A DNA stretch of 64,000 nucleotides from Streptomyces venezuelae (GCF_008642275.1 NZ_CP029189.1:2774001-2838000), one strand, 5' to 3'. Counted from the first letter of the stretch, positions 15,314 through 24,217 are shown. Notes: generated from the sequence alone by a model not told the origin. Translations and numbers: made by a program.

Positions 15314-16641
15314 ATCAGCAGGCCCGCCAGGGCGCCGACCACCGTGCCGTTGATACGGATGAACTGCAGGTCCCGGCCGATGTGGGCCTCGATCTTGCGG
15401 GAGGTGTGCTCGGCGTCCCAGCCCGCCACCGTGTCCGTGATCAGCGAGGTGATCTCGGCACGGTAGGTCGTGACGACATAGACGACCGCGCCCTCGATCC
15501 AGCCCTCCACCTTCGCCTGCAGTCGGCCGTCGGTGGCCAGGCGGGCGCCCAGGGAGATCAGCGAGGCACGGACCCGCAGGCGCAGCTCGCTCTGCTCGTC
15601 CTCCGCCGCCGAGATGATCATCGACCGGATCGCCGACCACGCGGAGGCGATGACGTCCTGGACCTCGTCGCGCGCCAGGATCTCGGACTTGAGCCGCTCC
15701 ACCTTCGCGCGGGTCTCCGTGTCCGACTGGAGGTCGGCCGCGAAGTCCGTCAGAAAGCGGTCCACCGCCCCGCGCGCCGGATGCTCGGGCATGTCCCGCA
15801 TCTCCGTGACGAACCGGAGCAGCTCCTTGTACACGCGCTCGCCCACCTTGCGGTCCACGAACCGCGGGGTCCAGCCCGGAGCACCGCCCTGAACGGCGTC
15901 CGTGATCGAGGCCCCGTGCGTGACGAGCCAGTCGTGGGCCTTGGCGCAGATGAGGTCGACGGCACGGCGGTGACCGCCGTCCTCGACGACCCGCTCCAGG
16001 GTCTTGCCGATGCCCGGCGCGATCTCGGCGGTCTCCGCGCGCCGGGTGATGGCCTCGCCGACGACGGCCTGCACGTCGGAGTCGCGCAGCACGGTGAGCG
16101 CGCCGCGCAGGGCGGCGGCCAGCTCGGCCGTGACCCGGTCGGCGTGCTCGGGCTCGGCCAGCCAGGAGCCGAGGCGGCCGCCGATGCCGAGGGCGTGGAG
16201 ACGGGCCCGGACCACGTCGGCGGAGAGGAAGTTCTCCCCGACGAACTCGCCCAGGGAGACGCCGAGCTGGTCCTTCTTGGTCGGGATGATCGCCGTGTGC
16301 GGGATGGGCAGGCCGAGCGGGCGGCGGAACAGGGCCGTCACCGCGAACCAGTCCGCGAGCGCGCCGACCATGCCGGCCTCGGCCGCGGCGGCCACGTACG
16401 CGGCCCAGCCGCCCGCGCCCCACGCGTGCTGGGCGTACTTCGCGAGTACGTAGACCAGCGCGACCAGGATCAGCAGACCGGTCGCGGTGGCCTTCATCCG
16501 GCGGACCCCGCGGCGGCGCTCCTCGTCGGCGGCGTTGAACACGAACGCCCCCCGGGGTGGCGGTGCGGGTCTGCTACCTCCGGTGGTGATGCGGTTCTTC
16601 ACGTGCTCCTGCCTTCCCCCGGGCGCCGGTTTTGTCTGCAT
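15283..16641 (-). CDS. DUF445 family membrane protein
   Basis: A 452-residue DUF445 protein. An N-terminal region with one or two TM segments (about 48-70 and 75-100) includes GMVGALADWFAVTALFRRP, the signature of the family, followed by PIPHTAIIPTKKD. The long middle is helical and charged, and a final hydrophobic segment precedes the C-terminal VSRAFGA. DUF445 proteins are conserved in actinobacteria with no settled biochemical role; an envelope function is often suggested. ATG 16641 has AGGAG about 9 nt upstream. Confidence 0.88.
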   Translation of the reverse strand: MQTKPAPGGRQEHVKNRITTGGSRPAPPPRGAFVFNAADEERRRGVRRMKATATGLLILVALVYVLAKYAQHAWGAGGWAAYVAAAAEAGMVGALADWFAVTALFRRPLGLPIPHTAIIPTKKDQLGVSLGEFVGENFLSADVVRARLHALGIGGRLGSWLAEPEHADRVTAELAAALRGALTVLRDSDVQAVVGEAITRRAETAEIAPGIGKTLERVVEDGGHRRAVDLICAKAHDWLVTHGASITDAVQGGAPGWTPRFVDRKVGERVYKELLRFVTEMRDMPEHPARGAVDRFLTDFAADLQSDTETRAKVERLKSEILARDEVQDVIASAWSAIRSMIISAAEDEQSELRLRVRASLISLGARLATDGRLQAKVEGWIEGAVVYVVTTYRAEITSLITDTVAGWDAEHTSRKIEAHIGRDLQFIRINGTVVGALAGLLIYTVSRAFGA

Positions 16642-16752
16642 AGCATCCGACTCCTGGGAGGCCGGAGGAGTTCCCGCCACGCCCGTCCGCTCCCGCGGCG
16701 GGTGGCAGTCCGGGTACACCCCGGGCCCGTCTACCCGCTCCCGCGGCCGTCA

Positions 16753-16886
16753 CCCTGGCGGGGCGGGTCCGCCGTTCCCTGGCGGGGCGGGTCCGCCGTT
16801 CCCTGGCGGGCCGGGTCCGCCGTTCCCTGGCGGGCCGGGTCCGCCGTTCCCTGGCGGGCCGGGTCCGCCGTTCCCTGGCGGGGCGG
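16753..16886. repeat. 24-bp tandem repeat, 5.6 copies
   Basis: Five complete 24-bp units starting at 16753, 16777, 16801, 16825 and 16849, plus 14 nt of a sixth. The unit begins CCCTGGCGGG and ends GGTCCGCCGTT; units 1-2 have G and units 3-5 have C at position 11, so the array probably grew by duplication in two steps. It lies in the 675-bp gap between the DUF445 start and the DUF1707 stop. It could encode a Gly/Pro-rich peptide on either strand but has no start site or codon pattern. Confidence 0.92.
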
Positions 16887-16930
16887 TGGACAGCACCGTA
16901 ACGGGCCGGGTCCGCGGAGCCGGGCAGGGA

Positions 16931-17149
16931 TGTCTCCTCGGCTCGCGCGATGCGGGCACGTCTCGGCCGTACCCGGCGGTTGCGCGCTCGTCCTGCGGGG
17001 ACACCCCTCCCCGTCCCCGCTCCCCCGCGCCGGGCGGACCCCCGAAGCCCTGCCGTGGGGCGGGGACACGGCGGAGTGTCCCCGCAGGACGAGCGCGCAA
17101 CCCAGGCCGCGCAGCACACCACGGCCGCCTCGCGCGAGCCGAGGAGACA
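16931..17149. repeat. 219-bp nested inverted repeat
   Basis: Two nested pairs of perfect arms share one centre. The outer arms are 20 bp (16931-16950 and 17130-17149, starting TGTCTCCTCGG). The inner arms are 25 bp (16980-17004 and 17076-17100, starting TTGCGCGCTCG). The central loop of about 71 bp is GC-rich. The element could form a large cruciform or RNA hairpin. It lies in a gene-free gap and does not encode a recognisable transposase. Confidence 0.88.
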
Positions 17150-17178
17150 CTCCGGCGGGGCACCGCCCCACACCACGC

Positions 17179-17221
17179 AGCCCCGCCGGCGATTGAGGCG
17201 CGGGGCCCGGGGCAGAGCCCC
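17179..17221. repeat. dispersed intergenic repeat, copy 1
   Basis: A segment with the core GCCGGCGATTGAGGCGCGGG followed by CCCGGGGCAGAGCCCC, which can fold. Related copies occur at 33728-33836, 53311 and 55587, each in a non-coding gap. This copy lies 95 bp past the stop of the DUF1707 gene. Confidence 0.8.
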
Positions 17222-17315
17222 GCCACCACCGGCGGCAGCCACACCGCACAACTCCGCCACCACCGGCGGCAGCCACACCGCATCACCGGCGGAGCCCCCC
17301 GCGGGAGCCGAGGGG

Positions 17316-17996
17316 CTACAGCTCCTTGCGGAGCGACGGGCCCCCCAGGGGGCGTTTGCGCTGTTTGACCTTGATCTCCACGCCGCCCCAGAAGGCGAGC
17401 CCCGTCACGACCACCCGCGGCGCGCCCGGCTCGGCCGGGCCCGGGCTGTCGCGCTGGTCGAACGCGCCCATGAAGCCGATGCCGCGTACGTCGACGTCCA
17501 CCCCCGGCGGCACCGTGATCTCGATGCCGCCCATGATCGCGATGCAGTTGATCACCACCTCGCGCTGCGCGAAGTCCGCCTCGCGCAGGTCCAGCTCCCC
17601 GCCGCCCCAGAACGCCACCGCGTCGAACCGCGCCGGCACCGTCCACCGCCCCTTGCGCTGGAACCCCGACATCACCGCGACGGCCGTCCCCGAGCCGCCC
17701 GAGCCACCCGCCCCGCCCGACCCGCCGATCCGGCCCGTCCAGGGCTCGGCGGCCGCCGCCGGCCGGCCCGCCACCACCGGCCCGCCCGACGGCGACGCCG
17801 CCGGCAGGTCCCGCGTCAGCGGTTCCAGTTCCGCGTACGTCCGCGACTTGTACGCCGCTTCGAGCCGCTCCTCGAACTCGTCCATGTCGAGCCGGCCCTC
17901 GGCGACGGCGTCCCTCAGACGCTCCACCACCCGGTCCCGGTCGGCGTCCGACGCCCTCAGCTCCGGCAACGGCTTCTCCGGCCGCTCGTCACTCAT
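17316..17996 (-). CDS. DUF1707 domain protein with C-terminal LiaF-like domain
   Basis: A 226-residue protein. Residues 10-65 form a DUF1707 domain (ELRASDADRDRVVERLRDAVAEGRL, then FEERLEAAYKSRTYAEL). A Gly/Ala/Ser linker leads to a C-terminal beta-rich domain like the LiaF/cell-wall-active antibiotic response type (AVMSGFQRKGRW, CIAIMGGIEITVPPGVDV, GLAFWGGVEIKV). No TM segment is evident. Such proteins are common in Streptomyces and are linked to envelope stress, but the function is not established. ATG 17996 is chosen to start just before the DUF1707 domain; no good ribosome-binding site is visible. Confidence 0.85.
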   Translation of the reverse strand: MSDERPEKPLPELRASDADRDRVVERLRDAVAEGRLDMDEFEERLEAAYKSRTYAELEPLTRDLPAASPSGGPVVAGRPAAAAEPWTGRIGGSGGAGGSGGSGTAVAVMSGFQRKGRWTVPARFDAVAFWGGGELDLREADFAQREVVINCIAIMGGIEITVPPGVDVDVRGIGFMGAFDQRDSPGPAEPGAPRVVVTGLAFWGGVEIKVKQRKRPLGGPSLRKEL

Positions 17997-18102
17997 ACGG
18001 ACCAGACTATGCACGGATGCCGGGGAGTTGTACGGCCCGATCCCTGAGATCGTCCCCGGATCGTCCCCGGCTTTCCCCTGATGACGGCGAACCCGCGGAA
18101 CC

Positions 18103-19071
18103 TCACCCGCGCCCCGCGTACATCCGCGCGATCACGTCCTCGATGTCCGGCTCCCGCACCGACAGGTCCACCAGCGGGTAGTCCGCCGCCACCGCCGCCA
18201 CCAGCGGAGCCGCCGACGCCCCCGCCGGGAACGCCAGCCACTGCCGCGGCCCCTCCACCTTCACCACCCGCGCCCCCGCCACACTGATCGGCGCGAGCTC
18301 CCGCTCCAGGTCCACCACCAGCGTCCGCTCGCTCTCCCCCGCCGCCCCCGCCGCGTGCAGCCCGCCCAGCGGCCCGTCGTACATCAGCCGCCCGTGGTCG
18401 ATCACCATCACCCGCTCGCACAGCTGCTCGATGTCCTGGAGGTCGTGCGTGGTGAGCAGCACGGTCGTACCGAGTTCCTCGTTCAGCTGCCGCAGGAAGC
18501 CCCGTACCTTCGCCTTGCTCACCACGTCGAGCCCGATCGTCGGCTCGTCCAGGTACAGCACCTCCGGATCGTGCAACAGCGCCGCCGCGATGTCCCCGCG
18601 CATCCGCTGCCCGAGCGACAGCTGCCGTACCGGTACGTCCAGCAGCTCGGCCAGGTCGAGCCGCTCCACGCAGCGCTCCAGGTTGTCCTCGAACCGCGCC
18701 CGCGGCACCCGGTACAGCCGCCGCATCAGCCCGTACGAGTCCTTCAGCGGCAGGTCCCACCACAGCGTCGTGCGCTGCCCGAACACCACCCCGATCCGGT
18801 GCGCGAGCCGCATCCGCTCCCGCGCCGGGTCGATGCCCGCGACCCGCAGCCGGCCGCCGCTCGGCGTCAGGATGCCGGTCAGCATCTTGATCGTGGTCGA
18901 CTTCCCGGCGCCGTTGGGCCCGATGTAGCCGACCACCTCGCCCCGCGCGACCTCGAAGCTGATCCCGTCCACTGCCCTGACCTGGTGTTTCTCCCGGCGC
19001 ATCAGGCTCACCCGGCGCCGTACGTCAAAGACCTTCTCGACCCCGTCCAACGAGATCAGCGCATCCGCCAC
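18103..19071 (-). CDS. ABC transporter ATP-binding protein
   Basis: A 322-residue ATPase of the ABC-2 export type. Walker A is GPNGAGKST (about 52-60), the Q-loop is GQRTTLWW, the signature is LSLGQRMRG (a variant of LSGGQ) and Walker B is VLYLDEPTIGLD followed by the switch His in TTHD. A C-terminal extension of about 90 residues is typical of drug or lipid exporters. It follows two permease genes, with 4 bp between it and the nearest, so the three form one exporter operon. Substrate unknown. Confidence 0.93.
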   Translation of the reverse strand: MADALISLDGVEKVFDVRRRVSLMRREKHQVRAVDGISFEVARGEVVGYIGPNGAGKSTTIKMLTGILTPSGGRLRVAGIDPARERMRLAHRIGVVFGQRTTLWWDLPLKDSYGLMRRLYRVPRARFEDNLERCVERLDLAELLDVPVRQLSLGQRMRGDIAAALLHDPEVLYLDEPTIGLDVVSKAKVRGFLRQLNEELGTTVLLTTHDLQDIEQLCERVMVIDHGRLMYDGPLGGLHAAGAAGESERTLVVDLERELAPISVAGARVVKVEGPRQWLAFPAGASAAPLVAAVAADYPLVDLSVREPDIEDVIARMYAGRG

Positions 19072-19075
19072 AGCT

Positions 19076-19987
19076 CTAGCTCCCCGTGCTTCGGTACGAA
19101 CGGACTCCCGCGCGCCACGCCAGCGACGCGGGCAGGAACACCACGAAGGCCACCAGCGGACTCAGGAACGCGACCCACCCGGGCAGTCCCAGCGGATCCG
19201 GCCGCCCCAACACGTACAGCGCCGGCAGCCAGTTGACGAAGGCCAGCGGCACGACGAAGGTCACCCCGCGCAGCAGGTCCTTCGCGAACACCGTCGGCGG
19301 GTACTGGAGCATCGTGCAGCCGCCGTACGTGAAGGAGTTCTGCACCTCGGCCGCGTCCCCGGCCACGAACTGGAACGCCGCCCCGGTCACCATCACGGCC
19401 GCGAAGAGGCCCGCCCCGGCGATCACCATCACGGGCACCAGCAGCACCTTGCCGGCCGTCCAGTCCACGTCCAGGCTCCAGACCGCCCAGACCATCACCC
19501 CGAGCCCCTGCCCGATCCGGCCGAGCCGGCGCAGCGCGAACCGGTCCGCCGCGACCTGCGCGAGCACCGGGACCGGCCGCACCAGCATCGTGTCGAGCGA
19601 GCCGTCGCGGATCCGGGCGCCCACCCGGTCGGTGTTCCCCAGCAGCAGGTCCGCCAGACCCAGCGAGGCCGAGCAGGAGCCGTACAGCAGCGCGATCTCG
19701 GGCAGTGTGAAGCCGCCCAGGGCGTCGATGTGGGAGAACATGAGGTAGATCGCGACGAAGTCGAGCAGGGTGATCGCCGCCTGCCCGACGGTCGTCAGGA
19801 CGAAGGACGTCCGGTAGGTCATCGTGGACCGGATCCACATGGCCACGATCAGCCGGTAGCCGCGCAGCCCTTCCCGGACCGGGCCGCCGCGCCGGGACCC
19901 CTCCCCGGGCCCCTCCGGCGCCGCGTCCAGGGCGGGCTCCCGGGCGGGTGCCCGTACCGCCCCCGCCCCCACCTCGGCCTCAGCCAC
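19076..19987 (-). CDS. ABC-2 family permease (second of pair)
   Basis: A 303-residue membrane protein with about six TM segments after a 40-residue Ala/Pro/Gly-rich cytoplasmic N-terminus. The motifs GSLDTMLVRPVP and FKxxL-like LRGVTFVVPLAFVNWLPALYVLG fit the ABC2_membrane_6 (DUF990) family, whose pairs work with one ATPase. It overlaps the upstream permease by 8 bp and ends 4 bp before the ATPase start. Substrate unknown. Confidence 0.88.
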   Translation of the reverse strand: MAEAEVGAGAVRAPAREPALDAAPEGPGEGSRRGGPVREGLRGYRLIVAMWIRSTMTYRTSFVLTTVGQAAITLLDFVAIYLMFSHIDALGGFTLPEIALLYGSCSASLGLADLLLGNTDRVGARIRDGSLDTMLVRPVPVLAQVAADRFALRRLGRIGQGLGVMVWAVWSLDVDWTAGKVLLVPVMVIAGAGLFAAVMVTGAAFQFVAGDAAEVQNSFTYGGCTMLQYPPTVFAKDLLRGVTFVVPLAFVNWLPALYVLGRPDPLGLPGWVAFLSPLVAFVVFLPASLAWRAGVRSYRSTGS

Positions 19988-20795
19988 CCTGGACCACCAC
20001 CTTCCGCGTCGCGGCCGACTGCAACAGCCGCCCCGTTCCCAGCAGTACGAGCACCCACCCGGCCTGGAAGCCCAGCGCCCCGGCAGCTCCCCCGGCCCCC
20101 GCGTGCTCGCCCAGCAGGACGTCCATCGGGACCTGCAGCATCGCCGCCCACGGCAGCACCCGGACGAACTCGCCGAAGCCGCCCGGGAAGACGGTCAGCG
20201 GCAGCAGCATCCCGGAGAAGAAGATCGAGGTGACGGTGGCCATGACGTTGATCCCCGACCCGTCCATCAGCCAGAAGGCCGCCAGCCCCACCATGTAGCG
20301 CAGCGCGAAGCTCACCACCAGCGCCAGCAGCACGGACACCAGGAACAGCAGCCAGCGCAGCGGATCGACCGGCAGCGCCAGCGGGAACGCCAGCGCCCCC
20401 GCCACCAGCGGCACCACCCCGCGTCCCAGCAACTGGAAGACCGCCCGGCCCAGATCGGCCGCGAGCCACCACATCTGGAGGTCCGCGGGCCGGTAGAGGT
20501 CGACCGCGATGTCACCCGTCCGGATCCGCTCCTGGAGCTCCTCCTGGAAACCGCCGCCGATCAGGGCGGCGGCGGCCAGCAGCGACTGGCTCATCCAGAC
20601 GAAGGTCAGCGCCTGCGCCTGGTCGTAGCCACCGAGTCCGGGCCGCTCGTCCCACAGCGCGATGTACGTGTACGCGACGATGAACCCGAACACGGTGTTG
20701 GTGAACACCCCGGCCGCGGTCGCCGTCCCGTAGGTGGCGTAGCGCCTGAATCCGCCTGCCGTGACGGCCAGGTAGAGACGCACTCTCCGGCGCAC
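19980..20795 (-). CDS. ABC-2 family permease (first of pair)
   Basis: A 271-residue protein with about six TM segments. The region EELQERIRTGDIAVDLYRPADL matches the conserved loop of the ABC2_membrane_6 family, also seen in the partner as a GSLDTMLVRP loop. It is the first gene of the three-gene exporter operon and overlaps the next by 8 bp. The start at 20795 lies about 175 bp from the divergent penicillin-binding protein gene, so both promoters share that gap. Confidence 0.88.
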   Translation of the reverse strand: MRRRVRLYLAVTAGGFRRYATYGTATAAGVFTNTVFGFIVAYTYIALWDERPGLGGYDQAQALTFVWMSQSLLAAAALIGGGFQEELQERIRTGDIAVDLYRPADLQMWWLAADLGRAVFQLLGRGVVPLVAGALAFPLALPVDPLRWLLFLVSVLLALVVSFALRYMVGLAAFWLMDGSGINVMATVTSIFFSGMLLPLTVFPGGFGEFVRVLPWAAMLQVPMDVLLGEHAGAGGAAGALGFQAGWVLVLLGTGRLLQSAATRKVVVQGG

Positions 20796-20969
20796 CGTAT
20801 CCCTCCGTTTCCCACGTCGTTCCTACGTCGGCCAAAGCGCGCGAGCTTAGTGCGGAGGGGCGAGCCACGCGACCGATTTATGCCCGTCCGGAGCGGAACA
20901 AGCGGCCATCGGGTAGACACCATGAGGTACAGAAGTGGATATTCTGAACGGCGTCGAGGAGTCCTGGAG

Positions 20970-23345
20970 ATGAGCGACCAGTCACCACCCCCGGGCTGGA
21001 CCCCTCGCGACCCCGACACCCCTCCCGGCGTACCGCCGACCCGGCACGGGAGAACCGGCCGGCGCCGCTTCCTGCCCACCTGGCGGATGGTCCTGGGCGC
21101 CGTCCTGCTCGTCGCCCTGCTGATCGGCGGCGCCCTCGTCGCCGGATACCTGCTGGTCGACATCCCGCCGGCCAACGCCGCCGCCACCGCGCAGTCCAAC
21201 GTCTACCTCTACTCCGACGGCTCCCAGATCGCCCGCGACGGCGAGGTCAACCGCGTCAACGTGCCGCTGTCGCAGGTCCCCCGGACCGTGCAGGAGGCCG
21301 TACTGGCCGCCGAGGACCGGGACTTCTACTCCGAACGGGCGGTCGACCCCAAGGCGATGCTCCGCGCGGCCTGGAACACCGCGACCGGAAAGGGCACCCA
21401 GTCCGGTTCCACCATCACCCAGCAGTACGTCAAGAACTACTACTTGGGCCAGGAACAGACGATCAAAAGAAAGGCGAAGGAGTTCTTCATCGCGATCAAA
21501 CTCGGTCGAGAGAAATCGAAGAACTACATCCTTGAGGGCTACCTCAACACCAGCTACTTCGGCCGCAACGCCTACGGCATCCAGGCCGCCGCCCAGGCCT
21601 ACTACGGCAAGGACGTAGGCAAACTCACCACCGCAGAGGGCGCCTACCTGGCCACCCTCCTCAACTCCCCCAGCGCCTTCGACGTCGTCGCCCACCCCCA
21701 GAGCCGCCCCCGCGCCCTCGCCCGCTGGAACTACGTCCTCGACGGCATGGTCAAGAAGCAATGGCTGCCCGCCGCCGAACGCGCCACCACCCGGTTCCCC
21801 GAACCCGGCAAGGTACGCGCCGCCGCCGGCCTGTCCGGCCAGCGCGGCTACCTCGTGGAAGCGATCAAGGACTACATCGTCGACAACAAGATCCTCGACG
21901 ACAAGACCCTCGCCGAAGGCGGCTACCGCATCACCACCACCATCGACAAACGCCGCCAGAACGCCCTCGTCGACGCCGTCGACGAGCAGATGGTCGACAA
22001 GCTCCGACCCGACACGCGCAAGGCCGACCGGCTGGTCCGGGCCGGCGGAGTCTCCATCGACCCGGCCACCGGCAAGGTCCTCGCCATGTACGGCGGCATC
22101 GACTACACCAAGCAGTACGTCAACAACGCCACCCGCCACGACTACCAGGTCGCCTCCACCTTCAAGCCCTTCGTCTTCGCCGCCGCCGTCGAGAACGACT
22201 CCCGCACCCAGGACGGCCGCCGGATCACCCCGAACACGATCTACAACGGCGACAACAAACGCCCGGTCACCGGCGGCCGCATCCGCTTCGCCCCCGAGAA
22301 CGAGGGCCAGATCTCCTACGGCAACATCACCGTCAACACCGCCACCGACCTCTCCGTCAACGCCGTCTACGCACAGATGGCCGTCGACGTCGGCACCGGC
22401 AAGGTCAAGAAGACCGCCATCGACCTCGGCATCCCCGAGAACACCCCCAACTTCCTACCCGGCCCCGCCATGGCCCTCGGCACCCTCCAGGCCAGCGTCC
22501 TGGACATGACCCAGGCCTACGCCACCCTCGCCGACCACGGCCGCCGCACCCCCTACACCTTCCTGGAGAAGATCACCAAGGGTGGCGACACCATCGGCCT
22601 CCCCCAGCGCACCCCCACCCAGGCCATCACCCGCGAAGCCGCCGACACCACCACGTCCATGCTGGTCAGCGTCGTGGACAACGGCACCGGTACGGCAGCC
22701 CTCGCCGCCGGCCACCCCGCCGCGGGCAAGACCGGCACCGGCGAACTCGACCGCTCCGCCTGGTTCGCTGCCTACACCCCCGACCTCGTCACCGTGATCT
22801 CCATGATGGGCCAGGACCCGGACACCGGAACCCTCGAATCCCTCTACGGCGCCCTCGGCGAACCCCGCATCGGCGGCGGCGGCTACCCCGCCCGGATCTG
22901 GGCCGCCTACACCAAGGCCGCCCTGGAAGGCACCGACCCCGTCGACTTCGACCTGGAACTCCAGCCCGGCGCCGCACAGCCCCCACCACCCAGCCCGGAC
23001 TCCGACCCACCACAGGAAACCCCCGGTGAACCCTCACCCAGCACCCCCGAACGCCCCACCCGGCCCTCACCCTCCAACACGACGGGCGGCCGCAACCAGG
23101 GCGGACAGAACAACGGCGGCCAGAACCAGGGCGGCCAGGACAACGGCGGCCCCGCCAACGGAGGCCAGGACAACGGAGGCCAGGACAACGGCGGAACCAC
23201 CCAGGGCGGCGACCAGGGCGGAACCACCCAAGGCACCCAAGGCAGCACCCAGGGCGGAACCCGAGGCGACAGCCAAGGCAGCGCACAAGGCACCGACGCA
23301 GGCCCGGCCGAAGGCCTGCGACCACCGTCGGCGTTCCTGGAATGA
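20970..23345 (+). CDS. class A penicillin-binding protein (transglycosylase/transpeptidase)
   Basis: A 791-residue bifunctional peptidoglycan synthase. A 40-residue cytoplasmic tail precedes a TM anchor (about 41-64). The glycosyltransferase domain has the catalytic Glu115 in AAEDRDFYS, GSTITQQYVKN and LNTSYFGRNAYGIQAAAQ. The transpeptidase has STFK (Ser396, Lys399), SVN (462-464) and KTG (587-589). The last 100 residues are Pro-rich, then Gly/Asn/Gln repeats, with no PASTA domain. ATG 20970 has GAGGAG 8 nt upstream. Such tails vary in length between strains. Confidence 0.95.
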   Translation: MSDQSPPPGWTPRDPDTPPGVPPTRHGRTGRRRFLPTWRMVLGAVLLVALLIGGALVAGYLLVDIPPANAAATAQSNVYLYSDGSQIARDGEVNRVNVPLSQVPRTVQEAVLAAEDRDFYSERAVDPKAMLRAAWNTATGKGTQSGSTITQQYVKNYYLGQEQTIKRKAKEFFIAIKLGREKSKNYILEGYLNTSYFGRNAYGIQAAAQAYYGKDVGKLTTAEGAYLATLLNSPSAFDVVAHPQSRPRALARWNYVLDGMVKKQWLPAAERATTRFPEPGKVRAAAGLSGQRGYLVEAIKDYIVDNKILDDKTLAEGGYRITTTIDKRRQNALVDAVDEQMVDKLRPDTRKADRLVRAGGVSIDPATGKVLAMYGGIDYTKQYVNNATRHDYQVASTFKPFVFAAAVENDSRTQDGRRITPNTIYNGDNKRPVTGGRIRFAPENEGQISYGNITVNTATDLSVNAVYAQMAVDVGTGKVKKTAIDLGIPENTPNFLPGPAMALGTLQASVLDMTQAYATLADHGRRTPYTFLEKITKGGDTIGLPQRTPTQAITREAADTTTSMLVSVVDNGTGTAALAAGHPAAGKTGTGELDRSAWFAAYTPDLVTVISMMGQDPDTGTLESLYGALGEPRIGGGGYPARIWAAYTKAALEGTDPVDFDLELQPGAAQPPPPSPDSDPPQETPGEPSPSTPERPTRPSPSNTTGGRNQGGQNNGGQNQGGQDNGGPANGGQDNGGQDNGGTTQGGDQGGTTQGTQGSTQGGTRGDSQGSAQGTDAGPAEGLRPPSAFLE

Positions 23346-23360
23346 CCGGAGCGAACCCGA

Positions 23361-23681
23361 TCAGTGACCGGAGGTCGCCTTCAGCCCCACCACGGCCACC
23401 AGCAACAGACAGATGAAGAAGATCCGGGCGGCGGTGACGGGCTCACCCAGCACCGCCATACCGAGCACGGCCGCACCCGCGGCACCGATACCCACCCACA
23501 CCCCGTACGCCGTACCGATCGGCAGGGTCTTCGCGGCATAGGACAGCAACACCATGCTCGCGACGATCCCGGCACCCGTGAACACACTCGGCCACAGCCG
23601 GGTGAACCCTTCGGTGAACTTCATACCGATCGACCAGCCGACCTCAAGCAGACCGGCGACGAGAAGAAGAACCCAGGCCAT
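23361..23681 (-). CDS. sugE: SMR-family guanidinium exporter (Gdx/SugE)
   Basis: A 106-residue four-TM small multidrug resistance protein. The conserved Glu13 in GLLEVGW, and the following SIGMKFTEGFTRLWPS, match the Gdx (SugE) branch, which exports guanidinium in exchange for protons, rather than the EmrE/QacE branch. ATG 23681 has GGAGG 7 nt upstream. A guanidine-III riboswitch lies directly upstream (23716-23756), which supports the substrate. The gene converges on the penicillin-binding protein with a 15-bp gap. Confidence 0.93.
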   Translation of the reverse strand: MAWVLLLVAGLLEVGWSIGMKFTEGFTRLWPSVFTGAGIVASMVLLSYAAKTLPIGTAYGVWVGIGAAGAAVLGMAVLGEPVTAARIFFICLLLVAVVGLKATSGH

Positions 23682-23715
23682 GACGGCACCTCCGAGACGA
23701 CGAGCGATACGGGGT

Positions 23716-23756
23716 GCGTCGTCTTGTCCTACCCGGTACGGCGCGTCTCGTCGGGG
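23716..23756 (-). ncRNA. guanidine-III riboswitch aptamer upstream of sugE
   Basis: On the minus strand the leader reads CCCCGACGAGACGCGCCG, then TACCGGGTAGGACAAG, then ACGACGC, closely matching the ykkC-III class as I remember the Thermobifida fusca example. The first helix pairs CCCG with CGGG; the second pairs GCGCCGT with ACGACGC, with one C-A mismatch. The conserved ACGAG and AGGACAAGACG segments are present. An 8-nt stretch AGACGACG in the aptamer is complementary to CGTCGTCT (23695-23702), one base before the GGAGG ribosome-binding site, so translational control through an alternative hairpin is plausible. Confidence 0.87.
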
Positions 23757-23786
23757 TTCTCCCCCACCGTAGCAAAAGACGGCAAA

Positions 23787-23816
23787 AAGGGCCGGTGACC
23801 TCGGCCACCAGCCCTT
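23787..23816 (-). terminator. intrinsic terminator after GroES-like gene
   Basis: On the minus strand, AAGGGCTGGTGG and the following CACCGGCCCTT form a stem with a wobble pair, and the run TTTTTG follows directly. It lies 17 bp past the GroES-like stop and just before the riboswitch leader, separating the two transcripts. Confidence 0.75.
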
Positions 23817-23832
23817 GCCGTCCCGCGTCGGA

Positions 23833-24174
23833 TCAGAGGTACAGACCCGTGGAGTCCTCCGACCCCTCCAGCCGCTCCGCGGCCACCGCGTGCAGATCCC
23901 GCTCACGCATCAGCACGTACGTAGCACCCCGCACCTCGACCTCCGCACGGTCCTCGGGGTCGTACAGCACCCGGTCACCGGGCTCGACCGTCCGCACGTT
24001 CTGCCCGACCGCGACCACCTCCGCCCAGGCCAGGCGCTTGCCCACCGCGGCCGTCGCCGGAATCAGGATGCCGCCGCCCGAGCGCCGCTCGCCCTCCGGC
24101 GAATCGGACTTCACGAGCACGCGGTCATGCAGCATGCGAATGGGCAGCTTGTCGTGGGTGGTGTTCTCGCTCAC
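23833..24174 (-). CDS. GroES-like co-chaperone paralogue
   Basis: A 113-residue member of the Cpn10 family. The pattern IRMLHDRVLVKSD, SGGGILIPATA, AWAEVVAVGQNVRTVEPGDRVLY and a C-terminal V-L-M-R-E-R-D-L-H-A segment follows GroES. The mobile loop region is present (EGERRSGGGILIP). It stands alone without groEL, unlike the main groES, so it is a secondary copy. Its partner chaperonin cannot be told from here. Confidence 0.88.
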   Translation of the reverse strand: MSENTTHDKLPIRMLHDRVLVKSDSPEGERRSGGGILIPATAAVGKRLAWAEVVAVGQNVRTVEPGDRVLYDPEDRAEVEVRGATYVLMRERDLHAVAAERLEGSEDSTGLYL

Positions 24175-24217
24175 GCCCCGAACCTACCTGTCCGCGTCCG
24201 TCCCGTACCGCTCAGGG

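Noticed and set aside
16753..16886. CRISPR-like array
   Set aside because: The 24-bp units are directly adjacent with no spacers, and no cas gene is near.
16750..17290. Long open frames on both strands encoding Gly/Pro-rich collagen-like peptides across the tandem repeat
   Set aside because: They arise because the 24-bp unit is a multiple of three and GC-rich DNA lacks stops. There is no ribosome-binding site, and codon third positions do not show the strong G/C bias expected of a real frame relative to the other frames.
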